A stretch of 64,000 nt of DNA, taken from assembly GCA_963693305.1 (NCBI GenBank), contig OY855903.1, positions 52,227,150 through 52,291,149 of the forward strand, in the 5' to 3' direction. How positions within the stretch are numbered: the first letter of the stretch is position 1; every line of letters starts with the position of its first letter. This document shows, in pieces, positions 12,930 through 24,238 of this stretch. The DNA comes from Meandrina meandrites (Eukaryota > Cnidaria > Anthozoa > Scleractinia > Meandrinidae). The notes beneath the pieces were generated by a model. It did not search any database. It saw only the letters and a list, made by a program, of their open reading frames with translations, and was not told the DNA's origin. A program made the translations under genes and the position numbers.

Positions 12930-13357
12930 TTAAGAGCTCGCCAATGTAACCTGTGTGGTGGGACTAAGCTTTCGCTTTTAATTTTGCATTATCCTTTTCA
13001 AGAGCACATTACTGAAACGAATAATAAAATCAAATTACCATATATGATTTCGTTAGTGCGTTAGACAGACCCTTGGCTGACCTTTATTGTAATGCTGGAT
13101 TCCATCAACTGTGACCTGATATGATGCTGAAATATTCCATTTTCATTCGGTATTGTAGACATTCAGGGAAATGAAATCAAACTTTATTTTACAGTATTAT
13201 AAAAATTTATTTGACTCGGCCCAATCACTGACATAATAGAATTTTAAGTCAAACTGGACTACATGTACTAATCCATTGTTGCATTATTTCTTTTCATTCT
13301 TTTGTATGCCGTTTAAACACTTAGCTTATCGATTTTTAATTTTTGAACTTAAGTTAA

Positions 13358-13595
13358 GGTGGTGGCAAACGAGGACAGTGTTCCGGACACATTGTGGCGG
13401 ATACAAATGTTTCCCCGTTTGCCCGCGTGGGCAACATTTGTTGAGGACACAAAATCTGTGTTCGAGAAAAAAATGTTTCTGACTTCTTTCAAAAACATTT
13501 TTTGTCCGCAACAAATGTTTCCCCATTTGCTCGCCCAAGAAACATCATGAGCAACAATGTGTCCACCACAATGTGTCCTCATTTGCCACCGCCTT
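13358..13595. mobile_element. MITE with GGTGGTGGCAAACGAGG ends
   Basis: The left end follows TTAA at 13,354-13,357 and the right end reads TTTGCCACCGCC. Interior ACAAATGTTTCCCC motifs occur in both orientations. The same family builds the palindrome at about 34,977-35,950. Confidence 0.65.
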
Positions 13596-13894
13596 TATGT
13601 AGCTAAACATACTAAAGCAAATAGAATAAGCACAAGGTACAACTTTATAGATTATGATTAGCATAAAATGTATGGCTATATAGGCCCTTAGGTAAAGCCT
13701 TCCTCAATAAAGTTGTGTGTATTACATCATGATTTTGATTCATTGTATGCTGCTGAATACATCGTTCTACTATAGTAATGTATGGGCAGGTTAGACACTT
13801 GACATTCTTATGTCTTTTTATCGGGTATCGCAGATAATTACAACTAATGAAAACATCGTCACTAAACTTATCAAAGTTGTTAACCGTCCGAATC

Positions 13895-14375
13895 CTATAT
13901 TCTCACCCCTCACCCCCACCCCAGAAATAGACCTGCCATTTCCCGTTCAAATTCAGTGGTACATGTAAATTTGATGTTATCATGTCGGCTGTTGAGATAA
14001 CCAGGAAATTGAACAGCAGCACCCTTATTGTCAAATAAGGTAAAAGGGTTCCAAAGTAAAGTTTTACCCAGCAACAAAGGTTTTATGCTTGTTTTAACCT
14101 TTTTTAACCTGTATTTCCCCCGGACAGTTGGGAAAGTGCACCGATGTACTCCCCCCCCCCCCTTATCAAAAGAGTTTTGGCTTTCTACCTACCTTCTAGT
14201 AGATCCCCAACAACCCCCCCCCCCCCCCCCACCCCTGACCCAAACAAAGAAGTTCTACTGTTGGATGTTGGAAACCATCGCATCACAAGAACCCTCCCCT
14301 CCCTTCCTTCCCTTCCCTCCCCTCCCCTCCCCTTTCACCCCCACCCCCATCCCCCTCCACTCCCTACGTCTTACA
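13895..14375. repeat. Inverted copy of the 11.1-11.5 kb repeat plus C-rich simple sequence
   Basis: The sequence from about 13,895 to 14,270 is the reverse complement, diverged, of the repeat at about 11,070-11,530. It is followed by CCCCTCCCTTCC-type low-complexity sequence. The Pro-rich open frames that result are not genes. Confidence 0.6.
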
Positions 14376-15590
14376 ACGGGTTTCGGATTTCGGATTCCTG
14401 ATTCCTGATTTCTGATTTCTGATTTCTGATTTCTGATTTCTGATTTCGGGTTTCTGATTTCTGATTTCTGATTCCTGATTTCTGATTTCTGATTTTCGAT
14501 TTCTGATTTCTGATTTCTGATTTCGGGTTTCTGATTTCTGATGACAAAAATATCCGTTTTCTGATTTTTCAAAATAATTACAGGAATATATTGCGAGTTA
14601 TTTTTGATTTCCGATTTATCTGAAAGAAGCCATGGTTTGGCCGCAAAATCAGGTAATTTATTTGTTTTCTAGTTTCTGTTTCATCTTTTCTGGTTTCAGA
14701 ATTCGTTGTGGCGCAATTATTCTTTTCTGTTTCCACAGCTTGGATTTTAAGACATGAATATGCTGTTTGCTGATCTCTGGAAACTAAAATCCAAAATAGT
14801 TTTACGGATTGTCCTGATTTCTGATTTCTGAAATCCAAAATCGGATTGGCCACAAATCTAGCTGATCGATGTACCCCACCCCCACTCCCCTTATCAAACG
14901 AGTATTGGCTTTCTACCTACCTTCTAGCAAGTCCCCGACAAACCCGCCCCCACCCCTGATCCAAAGGAAGAAGTCCCCTCCTCCTCCCCCCCCCCCCCCT
15001 CCCCACACACACACACACTCCCTACGTCTTACAACGGGTGTTGGATTTCCGATTTCCGATTTCGGATTTCGGATTCCTGATTTCTGATTCCTGATTTCGG
15101 GTTTTGGGTTTCTGATTTCTGATGACAAAAATATCCGTTTTCTGATTTTTCAAAATAATTACAGGAATATATTGCGAGTTATTTTTGATTTCCGATTTAT
15201 CTGAAAGAAGCCATGGTTTGGCCGCAAAATCAGGTGATTTATTTGTTTTCTAGTTTCTGTTTCGTCTTTTCTGGTTTCAGAATTCGTTGTTGCTCAATTA
15301 TTCATTTTCCGTTTCTACAGCCTGGATTTTCAGACATGAATATGCTGTTTCCTGCTCTCTGGAAACTGAAATCCAAAAAGTTTTACGGATTGTCCTCGTT
15401 TCTGATTTCTGAAATCCAAAATCGGATTGGCCGCAAATCTAGCTGATCCCACAGCCTGGATTTTCAGACATGAATATGCTGTTTCCTGCTTTCTGGAAAC
15501 TGAAATCCAAAATAGTTTTACGGATTGTCCTGATTTCTGATTTCTGAAATCCAAAATCGGATTGGCCGCAAATCTAGCTGATCGGAAATG
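14375..15590. repeat. TTTCTGA heptamer array and three tandem blocks
   Basis: Bases about 14,398-14,545 consist of TTTCTGA units with occasional TTTCGGG or TTCCTGA variants. A shorter array lies at about 15,075-15,122. The unique sequence between arrays is duplicated in tandem: about 14,540-14,865, again at about 15,120-15,448, and a third partial copy at about 15,450-15,585. Each copy ends in AAATCTAGCTGATC. Period-7 arrays give repetitive NQKSEIR-type peptides on the minus strand that should not be annotated as proteins. Confidence 0.8.
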
Positions 15591-17780
15591 CTCGTTGACT
15601 GCTCTTCTGGAATGTATTGTTATTAAACTGAAATGCGACTAAAGTCATTGTTACTACAGAGATAAAGAAGGGAAATGTCTCAAAACTGAACAAAGAAAAA
15701 CCACGATCGACTCGATTCTCAAAACATAAGCTTACCTTGTCCTGACTCTGCCTGACTGGTTCGGATGTCGTCACTGGCTTGGCGGAAGCAGAAACTTCTG
15801 AAGTTTTCACTAAACACACGTGAAAACAGCAAGCTACATCTTTGATAATACACTGATTTATAATCCTTTGAACTTTTAGCTGGTTTGTTTATCACCCAAA
15901 AGAACACTAAACGAACGAGGAGCTACAGAGCACAGCTGAAACAAAAGCTGGTATGGCGCAGGAATGCCCGGGAATATTCTGGAATCCGGATCACATGGTG
16001 TAATATAAGCCTCGTCCCAGCGTTTCACGCCTATTGTCGGTCAAGCAGACGTTGCGTGACTTACCAAACTCAAAATTTGAATTTATAGTCACACGAGTCA
16101 CGCTAAAGTCTCTTTTCTGATTTTTTTTTTTTTTAACAATTGAGAGACTAAAGGAAGGAATTTAGACTAGCTTCATTGCTTTTTGAAAGTAATTGACAAC
16201 GTTAACAAAAAACAATCAGCAAGCCTTTTGCGTGAGAAGCAAAGGAAATAGGACGGTACACCAAGCTCGGAGTGTGTGTTCTAATAAGCGCCCCTCTTTG
16301 AATGTGTTTCTCGCCCACTGGGCTTATTTTATGACAATTACCTTTGGCCTTGGTTGACCTTAAAGAGAATCATAATAATAAGCCTGGTTGAAATGATTCC
16401 CTAGTATAAAAAATCCAGATGGTATAACTCAAAACTCTATCCTATATTCTAATATTTAAAACGTTTGGATACAGAGGACCGTGACAATGAAGAATAAACC
16501 CACTTGGCTTGTTAGTTGCCGGATCTCTTGCTCAGGAAATCGCACCAAATGTCACTAGCGTCCAAGTGTAAACAAAACCACATTGATTGCAAAGCTGGTG
16601 CTATGGCAGTTTGGTCAATATCTCAACTAGCGGAGTTAGTCTTCTTCTACTATACGGAAAATATCGGATCTAAAATTAGGAGTATAGAGTGACAGTTTAT
16701 GTTTAACTTATAAAAGTTACATGCAGTTGCTGAGGTTCAATTTTATCCTTGGTTCAAATTTTCTTTTCCTTTGTGTTTGGGTATGGTAATGTTTGATAGT
16801 AAATTTTATGCAAAGGAAAATAAAATTTGAACCAATGATACTTGAACCACAACATCAACATAGATATAAGGGGTGTAAAGATAGATAACTACGTATATAA
16901 AAATATATTCTCTTATTGTTAAGTAAATTGTTTACTATCAAATTACTCTCAGTAGAGCGCATATAACGTGCGAAGCGAGTGCAAACATCTCTCGGTGTCT
17001 CTCACGGTTTAACAGGTTTCCATTTGTCGTCTTAGCTCTCCTGAGCGCGCAAAACGCAAATCAGTTCAAAGTTTGCTCATTCCATTTTGATTATTTGACT
17101 CGCGCTACAGGTTCACTGAAATAGCGGAACCGTGGCGAGCGCAGATAGGTCCGTACAAAAACGACCAAGGGCCGGTACTCCCCTATACGGTCCATAGCAC
17201 GTGAGGTTAGTGATTTATTTTGTTTTATTTCTCAGTTCGCGCGCATTTGGGTCATTACGACAAAAATAAGTTTGGCTTTGATTGGCTGCAAGCAAGCAAT
17301 GGCTTAAACTATAAAAAGTACTTACTTTTCCGAAAACTCAGCAGTGTGTCCCAGGCAGTTTCCTTGCCTCCGACCACTGAATGACGAGATGATGTCGCAG
17401 CCTGTCAGGTCACGTGATGCAGGCAGAGTGCTACGCAACTAAAGTTCAACTGAGTCAACAAGCTCATGAACAGAAGTGAACTTGAAATTTGTGCTGCTAA
17501 CAAAAGCCACTTATAACTTATCGAGAGTATTAATCTTCACAAAAGTAGCAATGGCTGATGCTATGACGTCCGTGTCAACCGTGCGCATACATTACTTAAC
17601 AAGTTCCTTTTTGAATGGCTTTTGTCGCTAATCCGACTGCTCCACCTAAAACCCGTTAAAAAAGCTTAGAGGTTATTGAGTCGCACTCGGGTCAACTGGC
17701 AAGAAGAAGCCCAATAACAGAGAGAGACACTGTAAGAGTGTAGAGCCTAAGAGCACAACTCAGTAAAACGCCAAAATCCA
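15591..17780. other. Intergenic stretch with a small hairpin MITE (about 16,733-16,852)
   Basis: GTTCAATTTTATCCTTGGTTC near 16,736 pairs with TGAACCAATGATACTTGAAC near 16,832, giving a MITE-like hairpin. A half-copy of the same sequence lies at about 57,628. A minus-strand frame at about 15,732-15,850 ends at a good splice-donor match (CAGGACAAG then GTAAGC at 15,735), but no partner exon was found. Nothing else is recognisable. Confidence 0.4.
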
Positions 17781-17785
17781 TCATG

Positions 17786-18250
17786 ACAAACAACAACAAC
17801 AACAAGCTTTATTTGCATGACTATAAATACATACAGTATTGCAAAAGCGTAACGAAACTTATAACAATCATAATTATGTAATAGGAAAAAAGCAATTACG
17901 TGTGTGTTACATTACTTTCGTTCGATAGAAGATTATTTCTTAAAGATAAGCATCTCAAGATGAACTTCATCAGTTGAGTATTTAAATAATAATTATCAGA
18001 ATTCATTATTTTTTTGGTGGCTTGCATAGGAGGTAATTGTATTATGTCTAGTATTTGATTCTCTGTTTTTTTGTAAAATTCATCTCTAAAAGTACAGTAT
18101 TTAGTACAATGGAAAAGTAAATGAAATTCATCTTCAATTTGATTGGATCCACACGTATGGCAGAGTCTATTATCCCTTGGGATTTGATCATATCTGCCAG
18201 TTTCGATCAATAATTTATGATTACCAATTCTAAAGTTTTACTAACTCTTT
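17786..18250 (-). pseudogene. 5'-truncated LINE (non-LTR retrotransposon), C-terminal end of the reverse transcriptase ORF
   Basis: On the minus strand an open frame to 17,896 reads through an RIGNHKLLIETGRY motif, RLCHTCGSNQIEDEFHLLFHC and CTFRDEFY. This C-x2-C...EDE-HFL-x2-C arrangement is the zinc-knuckle-like C-terminus common in animal LINE ORF2 proteins. The frame is broken just upstream, near 18,235, and the polymerase domain is absent, so the copy is 5'-truncated. Downstream, AATAAAGC is followed by (TTG)5 at about 17,787-17,803, a microsatellite tail of the kind LINEs leave at their 3' end. The clade cannot be named from this fragment. Confidence 0.75.
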
Positions 18251-19859
18251 CCTGCTATTCAGTTTTCTTGTATGATCTAAATAACAGGAAGGTGTATATT
18301 CGTCTTTAAAAGTGTTGTAGAATTATAATTTCTTAGAATTTTGAATAACATGTTGCCAGTGCGTAATATACTTTTGTTGCATAAGAATTATATGGTGTTT
18401 TATCTTAGCATCAGTTAAGAAAGTAGGGTCAAAAATCAGGCAAATTATTCCGACCCAGGGATTATATCCGGGATTTTACCAAAGGTTCACAGTTCTAGTG
18501 ACATCAACGTCACCAAGTGAGTTTTTCTTTGCGGGAATTTCCATTCTCGTCCCCGTCTTAGCCGGCGGAGCCTGGGGCACGAGGAACAAGTGGCTTTGGG
18601 CTATTCAAGCCAATCAGAACAGCCGTTTTTAATTCTCTTAAAACAACGGGATTTTAAAACGGTTGATTTGATTGGCTTTGTCAAATTTCCTTTGTCAAAT
18701 AGCCAATCAAATCATGTGTCCCCTTGTTCCTAGCGTCCAAGGCCCAGCCGGTTAAAAGAGAAAGCCGGCTCCAGGGACAAGAATGGTAAATTTCGTGAGA
18801 CGAAACGTGAGATCATGTGATCTGGCTTAACGAAGCGATTTTGAGCAGTGCGGGATGACGGGAATTGGGATTGCAAAGGACTTTTTAGGTTGGGCACGAA
18901 AAGCTGTCAAAATCCAGGTTGAAAAGCGTTCTTTGCGATTATTCCTTTGACCAACCAGTTCACAATAGATCAGAACATTTTGTTCGTATAATATTGCAAT
19001 TTTTCACACAGGTGTTAAATTTGTGTGTTAATATCATAGACTGAACAGTGTTTATCATTTATAAAGTACAATCCAATATACCAAAATAATTATTTATTCA
19101 CGCTGGTGGACGCAAGCCGAGTAATGTTGGGGAACCTAGGTTTCACTGACGAGTCTAACTGCGGCACTTGATTTCAAGGAAACTTACAGAAATTAGCAAA
19201 AAATGGACGAAGAGATTTTTAAGCAACGCACTTGTACTGTCGTTATTGGAGTCGATGACAGTGAATGGAGTGAAAAAGCTTTCGATTGTAACTAAATTGA
19301 ATCTTGTATTCATCTCGACTTCGCATTCTGAGTTGAATGCCAGGCTTTGAAACGCGAGTTTTTTGTTGTTGTTTTGGACATGAGCTGTTAACCTATTTTA
19401 AAACAGCAAGAGAAACAAAATCAAATCATGATCAATGCAAGACATCTATAGTTGTTTTCACTTTAGTTACTCATAAGACACAGTCAATTTTATTCGCCAA
19501 ATGTATGCATATCAAACAATTTCATCTTTCATGCATATTGCATCAATTAAGTTTTACGTTAGCTTTAATTTGGCGTACGCAATGAACTCTAGACGGAATT
19601 GTCTTAAGGATGATTGGATAAAGATTGCAAAACACATCGCTATAGACTTGCTATTCTGACTTTGATCGGTCTTTTAAATTTGGCTGCAAGAAGTATTGAT
19701 CTGAATAATTCATATGCATACTTGAAAAAAACAATTGAACATGTATGATAGGACCATTTATTTCTAACAACACATGAAACAAATTCATACACAAAATCAC
19801 AAATGTACTCCAGGCTGTTAGCTATATAATACGAAAAAATCACGCAGAAACGTTTATAA
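18251..19859. other. Intergenic stretch, no gene seen
   Basis: Only short frames without motifs are present. Around 18,595-18,760 an inverted pair (CAAGTGGCTTTGGGCTATT... against ...AAATAGCCAATCAAATCATG...GGGG) hints at another degraded MITE. Confidence 0.4.
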
Positions 19860-20678
19860 GGGACGGACCATTATTTTTCTGGAGGGGGGGGGGGGGGGGG
19901 GATGAAAAATATTGAAAAAAATTGTTTGCAGGGCCTAAAAAGACAAAATAAATTGTTTGCAAACATCATATGTATTAAAAAAATAGTTTGCATAGAAGTC
20001 AGAGAAACTTTTTTTTAACTTTTTCATTTTTAAACGAAAACTAGTGAGCAGCACAAGGAAAGACTTCTTGTTTTTGGGGCCATACGATTAGCGCTAATCG
20101 TATGCCCCCCAAAATATAACAACACGCAATAACATATGTATTAAGGCGTTTTTTGTAACGTTCGTTTACAGCATATTTTAGTTATTATTCACTTCCATGG
20201 GAAGTTGTAGCTTGGCACGCGAATGTGCTATATATGCTGTTCTTTGCTAGTTGTATTCATTCCCTGAAGAAGTCTCAGTTAGAAACGAAACGCGTCGGAA
20301 ATAAACGACAAGCTTACAACCACAAGAAGTCTTTCCTTGTGCTGCTCACTAGTCTTCGTTAAAAAATTAAAAAATTAAAAAAAAAAATAGTGCCGCCAAT
20401 CTTCGTCGTGTACGTCTCAGAAAACGAAAAAGATGAGTTCAGAGGTGTTTATTGGTCGCCACCATAAAATATTGAATTAAATAATGATTGATGGCAGCAA
20501 AAGCGAACCTCCTTTTTGTGTCAGATCGTGGTTAAAATACATCGAAAAAAAAAATTGTTTGCAGGAAGGTGTTGTTAGAAAAAAATTGTTTGCAGAGGTG
20601 CATAGATACAAAAAAAGTTTGCAGAGAGAGATTTTTCACCCCCCCCCCCCCCCCTCCAGAAAAATAATGGTCCGTCCC
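19860..20678. mobile_element. Harbinger-like non-autonomous transposon, TSD TAA
   Basis: The ends GGGACGGACCATTATTTTT and reverse complement are followed inward by poly-G/poly-C tracts. TAA flanks both sides at 19,857-19,859 and 20,679-20,681. TWA duplications and GGG-starting ends fit PIF/Harbinger. There is no transposase. A second inverted-repeat unit is nested inside at about 20,040-20,353. A related GGAGGGGGG end occurs near 45,470-45,510. Confidence 0.75.
20040..20353. mobile_element. Nested inverted-repeat unit inside the Harbinger-like element
   Basis: ACTAGTGAGCAGCACAAGG at 20,040 is repeated in reverse complement ending at 20,353, with about 31 bp matching. A perfect 24-bp palindrome beginning CATACGATTAGC sits at 20,081-20,104 close to the left arm. 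The right part holds GAAACGAAACGCGTCGGAAA. It is either a MITE that landed in the larger element or an internal part of it. Confidence 0.6.
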
Positions 20679-20681
20679 TAA

Positions 20682-21434
20682 GGGAAATATGAGTTGCTCA
20701 GGGTATATTATGTTAATGGAATAAAACTGAAGTTATATTCGCTGAAGAGATAAATGCAAAATACAAATCAGCGCAGATCTTGAACAAACTCTGATCTGAT
20801 GCGCATGTTTAGCTGTCTATAAAATAGTTTACAATCGCTTTACAATCAGGCCTCGGTAAACTTTTTCAAACACAAAGGTTTTAGCTATTTGAAAGATGCG
20901 TTAGTTCGAAATAAAATATCATGTTCATTGCGGGTACACTATTATCATCAGTATCGTAACTAACGACAGTAGAGAGAGGAGAATTCAGTGAGTGATCGTA
21001 TGGTGAAAAGATTACAATGTATGGTTGTAAATGTTTGATGTTCTTACCTTATGCCAGCCTGTGAAGTTGAACCAAGCTCAACCTCGCAGGCATGCTGCCG
21101 GTCAAATATCTTAGTTAGTTTAATTTGTTTTGCCCGTGATAAATGTTCCCTTATGCCAAAACTGTGTCCCAGGTCGTGCGCGCCGACGGCGATATCCTTC
21201 CTGGTAGGTCGGCGACTCTGGGTCGACTTTAGTAGCTAGTCCGACTGCGGAATTTGTCGTTTCAGATCTCTTGAAAAATGTTTATCGCGATGTTGAGCCA
21301 CTGCACCCGCCCGTAGTGCCAAGTAAGTAATCGATTCTCTGATTTAAACATTAATTCTCCTTAGTTAGTCCTCTATATCTTTTTCTATGCACAAAAAAGA
21401 GCGTATTTATAGTTGATGATTCTCTTGATTCTTG
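20682..21434. other. Intergenic stretch, no gene seen
   Basis: The only structure noted is a short hairpin at about 21,055-21,090 (GCCTGTGAAGTTGA against TCAACCTCGCAGGC). No reading frame is supported. Confidence 0.4.
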
Positions 21435-21690
21435 GGGAAGCGCGGTGGCCTAATGGCTACTTGCGCTGGACTCCAGATCGAGCGGCCTGGGTTCCAGCCC
21501 TGGTCAGAGACATTGCACTGTGTTTTGGGGCAAGACGCTTTACTCTCACAGTTTATCTTTCCACCCAGAGGTATACAGCTATTTCGAGAAAGGTTGTCGG
21601 TAAGAAAAGCGCACACGACAATCCCGAAAGGTATTGTGGGTAGCTTTAACACTGCTCCTTGCTTTCCGTATTTCAGGGAAATCTGAAAAA
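21435..21690 (+). mobile_element. tRNA-derived SINE (diverged copy)
   Basis: A head resembling a tRNA gene carries an A-box-like TGGCCTAATGGCTACTTGCG and a B-box-like GGGTTCCAGCC. It is followed by GGGGCAAGACGCTTTACTCTCA and CACCCAGAGGTATA. The same arrangement is seen in the better-preserved copy at 42,322. The 3' part differs from that copy. It lies directly upstream of the virus-like island. Confidence 0.7.
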
Positions 21691-21896
21691 TGGCACGAGA
21701 CGCCATGGACGTATGTTTGTGAGTGCTAAAAGAAAGCAGTAGCTAGGTTTGACAGCAACAGTGTCAAGAACCCAGTGTATTGGTCATATCCCAGATTACA
21801 TTTCGGGTTTGTCACGTGTGCTTTGTTCCGACAACTTTTCTCGTAACTGCTGTAGATCGGTGCCATCGAATTTACCAGTGCTGGGGGAGCCCTACG

Positions 21897-22565
21897 ATGG
21901 AAAAGGATTTTGAAAACGCAAAAAAAGAGGTGTCGGCTCTCGAGAAACAAGCTAAAACCAAAGCCAAAGAACAAACCAGTATCGACCAACTTAGAGCAAG
22001 CCTAGCCGCCAAAGAGAGCGAAAGAAACACAATGGAAGCAAGGCTCAACGACACAAGAACGTTGGATGAGCTGAAAGAGCAAGAAGCCGAGCTGCAGCGC
22101 CAAAACGAGGAAGATCAGGCAGTTATCGACAGTGAAGACGCCTCACCTTCTGATAAACAAGCCGCCGAAGGTTGCGTTGAAGAAAGACAAGAGGAGCTTG
22201 CCCGTTTAAGAACTCAGATTGATGAAAGAGAAAGAGCGCTTCCACTTCGTGAGAGGGTAAAGGAGATATTCAAAAAATATGGTGTGACCGTTACAGCAAT
22301 CGTTCTTGCTGCCGGGGTCACGATTGGTGCAGTCATTGGTGCTATTACAAATGCTTTGAGAGCCACCGGTAAAGCGTTGGGAAAAGGTCTGAAAGATATT
22401 GGCTCAAAGGTTGCATCAGCTGTGCCAGGTCTTATTGGCTCAATTGTGAGCTTTCTTTTCAAAGTCGCCGGTCAAGCTATCGGTTTTCTTGCTGAGCACA
22501 CCTGGCTGCTGATTTTGGCTGTGGTTGCCTTTCTTGTCGAAAAATACACCAAGAAGCGGCGTTAG
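21897..22565 (+). CDS. Coiled-coil protein with C-terminal membrane segments (virus-like island ORF 1)
   Basis: I start the gene at the ATG at 21,897, giving 222 aa; upstream the frame is open only through a non-ATG start. Residues about 1-118 are charged and heptad-like, with many Glu, Lys and Gln, as in a long coiled coil. Residues about 130-152 are a hydrophobic, Gly/Ala-rich segment. After a basic amphipathic stretch come hydrophobic segments at about 175-197 and 202-215, and the protein ends in a KKYTKKRR-like basic tail. It is intronless. Its stop overlaps by 3 bp the stop of the convergent 545-aa gene, a packing typical of viral or plasmid-like DNA and not of the host genes in this window. 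I do not recognise the family. A membrane or virion structural role is inference only. Confidence 0.7.
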   Translation: MEKDFENAKKEVSALEKQAKTKAKEQTSIDQLRASLAAKESERNTMEARLNDTRTLDELKEQEAELQRQNEEDQAVIDSEDASPSDKQAAEGCVEERQEELARLRTQIDERERALPLRERVKEIFKKYGVTVTAIVLAAGVTIGAVIGAITNALRATGKALGKGLKDIGSKVASAVPGLIGSIVSFLFKVAGQAIGFLAEHTWLLILAVVAFLVEKYTKKRR

Positions 22566-24199
22566 CGCATAAAGAAGGTGAAAATCAAAGCCACAGCCCC
22601 AACGGCAGCAACAGCAACAGCTGCTTTATTATTTTCGTGTGTTTCAGTGCTGACACCTACATTTGGTACTGGCTCATCAGGTGTTTTCTCTTCAGGCGCG
22701 GGCCCCTTTTCTTTCGTTGCTTCCTTGTGCATCGGGTTTGAGGGGTGGCTGTTTGGTGGGTTTATCTTTGATGGCCCTCCTGCCATTAGCTTTAGCGCTG
22801 CTTTCTTTGTGCTAGTGTTCACTTCGTCGTTAACCCCGAGCTTCATGCCTGGCAAAGCTTGTTTGAGCTGGTTGTTGTAACCAATAACAGTTCCCATATT
22901 TATTACCATCTGCGCAGGCATCAGCCAGGCCCCCGGACACACAGGAAGGTTAAGCCTCACCTTTGCCTCGTCGACAGCAAGTTGGTACCTTTGAACAGAC
23001 TTTGCCAGATCCGGTTGCCTTATCGAGTCTTCCACTAGCACAAGGAACTCACTTTGCGTTTCCTTTGCGCGCCCTCTTGACCCAAGTATGCTGCTTCTAA
23101 CGTTCACCTGTGAACCCAAAACACAGTAAATGAATGCCTCTATCGACTGGTTTATTCGCGCCAAACCCGCCTGGGTCAGACCTTCTGCTACATTGGGACA
23201 AAACCAGTCTGCCTGTCCGTAGGCAGCGTCATCCGGCTCGATATAATAAATCAAGTTACCTTTTGAGCCTGAACCGCCTTCGTCTGAAAATTTTTTTTCG
23301 CCACCAGGGTAAATGTCTCCCTCTTCTTTAGCTGGTCCAATGTATGAGGCATATACGTAAACGCTTCCCAGGCCGTGGTTTTCGCCTGTTTTAAAACGAA
23401 AATCGCTTGAAGGGTCGACTCCGAACTCATTGCATATTCTTTTGTATGAAGCAACGTCATACTTGTTGTTAAACTGGTCAAAAGTAGGGTCGCCAGGTAA
23501 AGCGCTTATGCTTTGTATTCCTCCCATCTGAAACAATATTCGCCTGACAGTAAAATATATATGGAACCTGTAAAAAGCTCGCACATTCGGTGGCAAAGGT
23601 AGAGCAGAGTTGTCATCGAAAATTTCACGACTGATACCACAGCCCGTTGTCGCGCACCAGACAGCAAAATTCAGCTGCTGTGGCCAATATTTAATATTTG
23701 GGCCGGCTAGCCATGTTTTGGACTCTTTCCCTGAACGGTGGGTGAGTTTGGTTTTTTGAAATATCTCTCTGAACTGTGTTGTGAAATACCGGTCCGGTGT
23801 TACGTAAATATTCAGTTGGTCATTAAATATTTTTTTCAAACTCGATGCGGCATCGTGAAAGCCAACAGCAGGAATGGGCAAAGAGTCTCCTTTTAAACCA
23901 CTTGGTGTGAGCTGTTGCGGAAACCCTTCTGATGATTGGTCAACACCCAGCGCACTTTTCATTTCCGGGCTCCAATATTTGCTGTCTGAACCAAAAACGT
24001 CTATCAAATAGCCTGGCCCTGCTTTGAAATAAATTTCTGAGGTTGCTGTGTGGTCTTTGGTAAAATCGGTCTGTGGAACAAACTTAGATTTTTCAGCATT
24101 CGGGTATTTTGCAAGAAAAGTCTTCCAAGCCTTTTTTCCTGCTTCTTTGGCAATTCTGTCAGCTTCTGGTGTTTGAATCCATTTTAGAAGCGCATCCAT
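22562..24199 (-). CDS. 545-aa tail-anchored protein, possible structural (capsid-like) protein (island ORF 2)
   Basis: An intact intronless frame runs from an ATG at 24,199. The first 440 residues are a soluble domain with many aromatic residues and beta-like alternation, including a CATTGCG motif. A Pro/Lys/Glu-rich linker follows at about 470-515, then one hydrophobic C-terminal segment (about 523-543, Ala/Val-rich, ending FFMR). It is divergent from the 224-aa gene on the other strand, with only 39 bp of AT-rich DNA between the two ATGs. The length and position beside a smaller beta-rich protein would suit a major capsid protein of the double-jelly-roll type as in Polinton-like elements. 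I cannot see a diagnostic motif and the C-terminal anchor is unusual for that family. Function unknown. Confidence 0.75.
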   Translation of the reverse strand: MDALLKWIQTPEADRIAKEAGKKAWKTFLAKYPNAEKSKFVPQTDFTKDHTATSEIYFKAGPGYLIDVFGSDSKYWSPEMKSALGVDQSSEGFPQQLTPSGLKGDSLPIPAVGFHDAASSLKKIFNDQLNIYVTPDRYFTTQFREIFQKTKLTHRSGKESKTWLAGPNIKYWPQQLNFAVWCATTGCGISREIFDDNSALPLPPNVRAFYRFHIYFTVRRILFQMGGIQSISALPGDPTFDQFNNKYDVASYKRICNEFGVDPSSDFRFKTGENHGLGSVYVYASYIGPAKEEGDIYPGGEKKFSDEGGSGSKGNLIYYIEPDDAAYGQADWFCPNVAEGLTQAGLARINQSIEAFIYCVLGSQVNVRSSILGSRGRAKETQSEFLVLVEDSIRQPDLAKSVQRYQLAVDEAKVRLNLPVCPGAWLMPAQMVINMGTVIGYNNQLKQALPGMKLGVNDEVNTSTKKAALKLMAGGPSKINPPNSHPSNPMHKEATKEKGPAPEEKTPDEPVPNVGVSTETHENNKAAVAVAAVGAVALIFTFFMR

Positions 24200-24238
24200 G
24201 TTTTATATTTAAACAAAATATTTTTCTCTAATTATAAA
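24200..24238. promoter_or_regulatory. Short AT-rich divergent promoter region
   Basis: Only 39 bp separate the start codons of the 545-aa (minus) and 224-aa (plus) genes. The stretch contains TATATTTAAAC and AATTATAAA, TATA-like in both directions. It is probably the core of a bidirectional promoter, by position and composition only. Confidence 0.4.

Noticed and set aside
14255..15128. ORFs rich in NQKSEIR or Pro tracts
   Set aside because: They come from the TTTCTGA heptamer and C-rich simple repeats and have no unique sequence.
22578..22880. 100-aa plus-strand ORF
   Set aside because: It is antisense to the C-terminus of the intact 545-aa frame and lacks features of its own.
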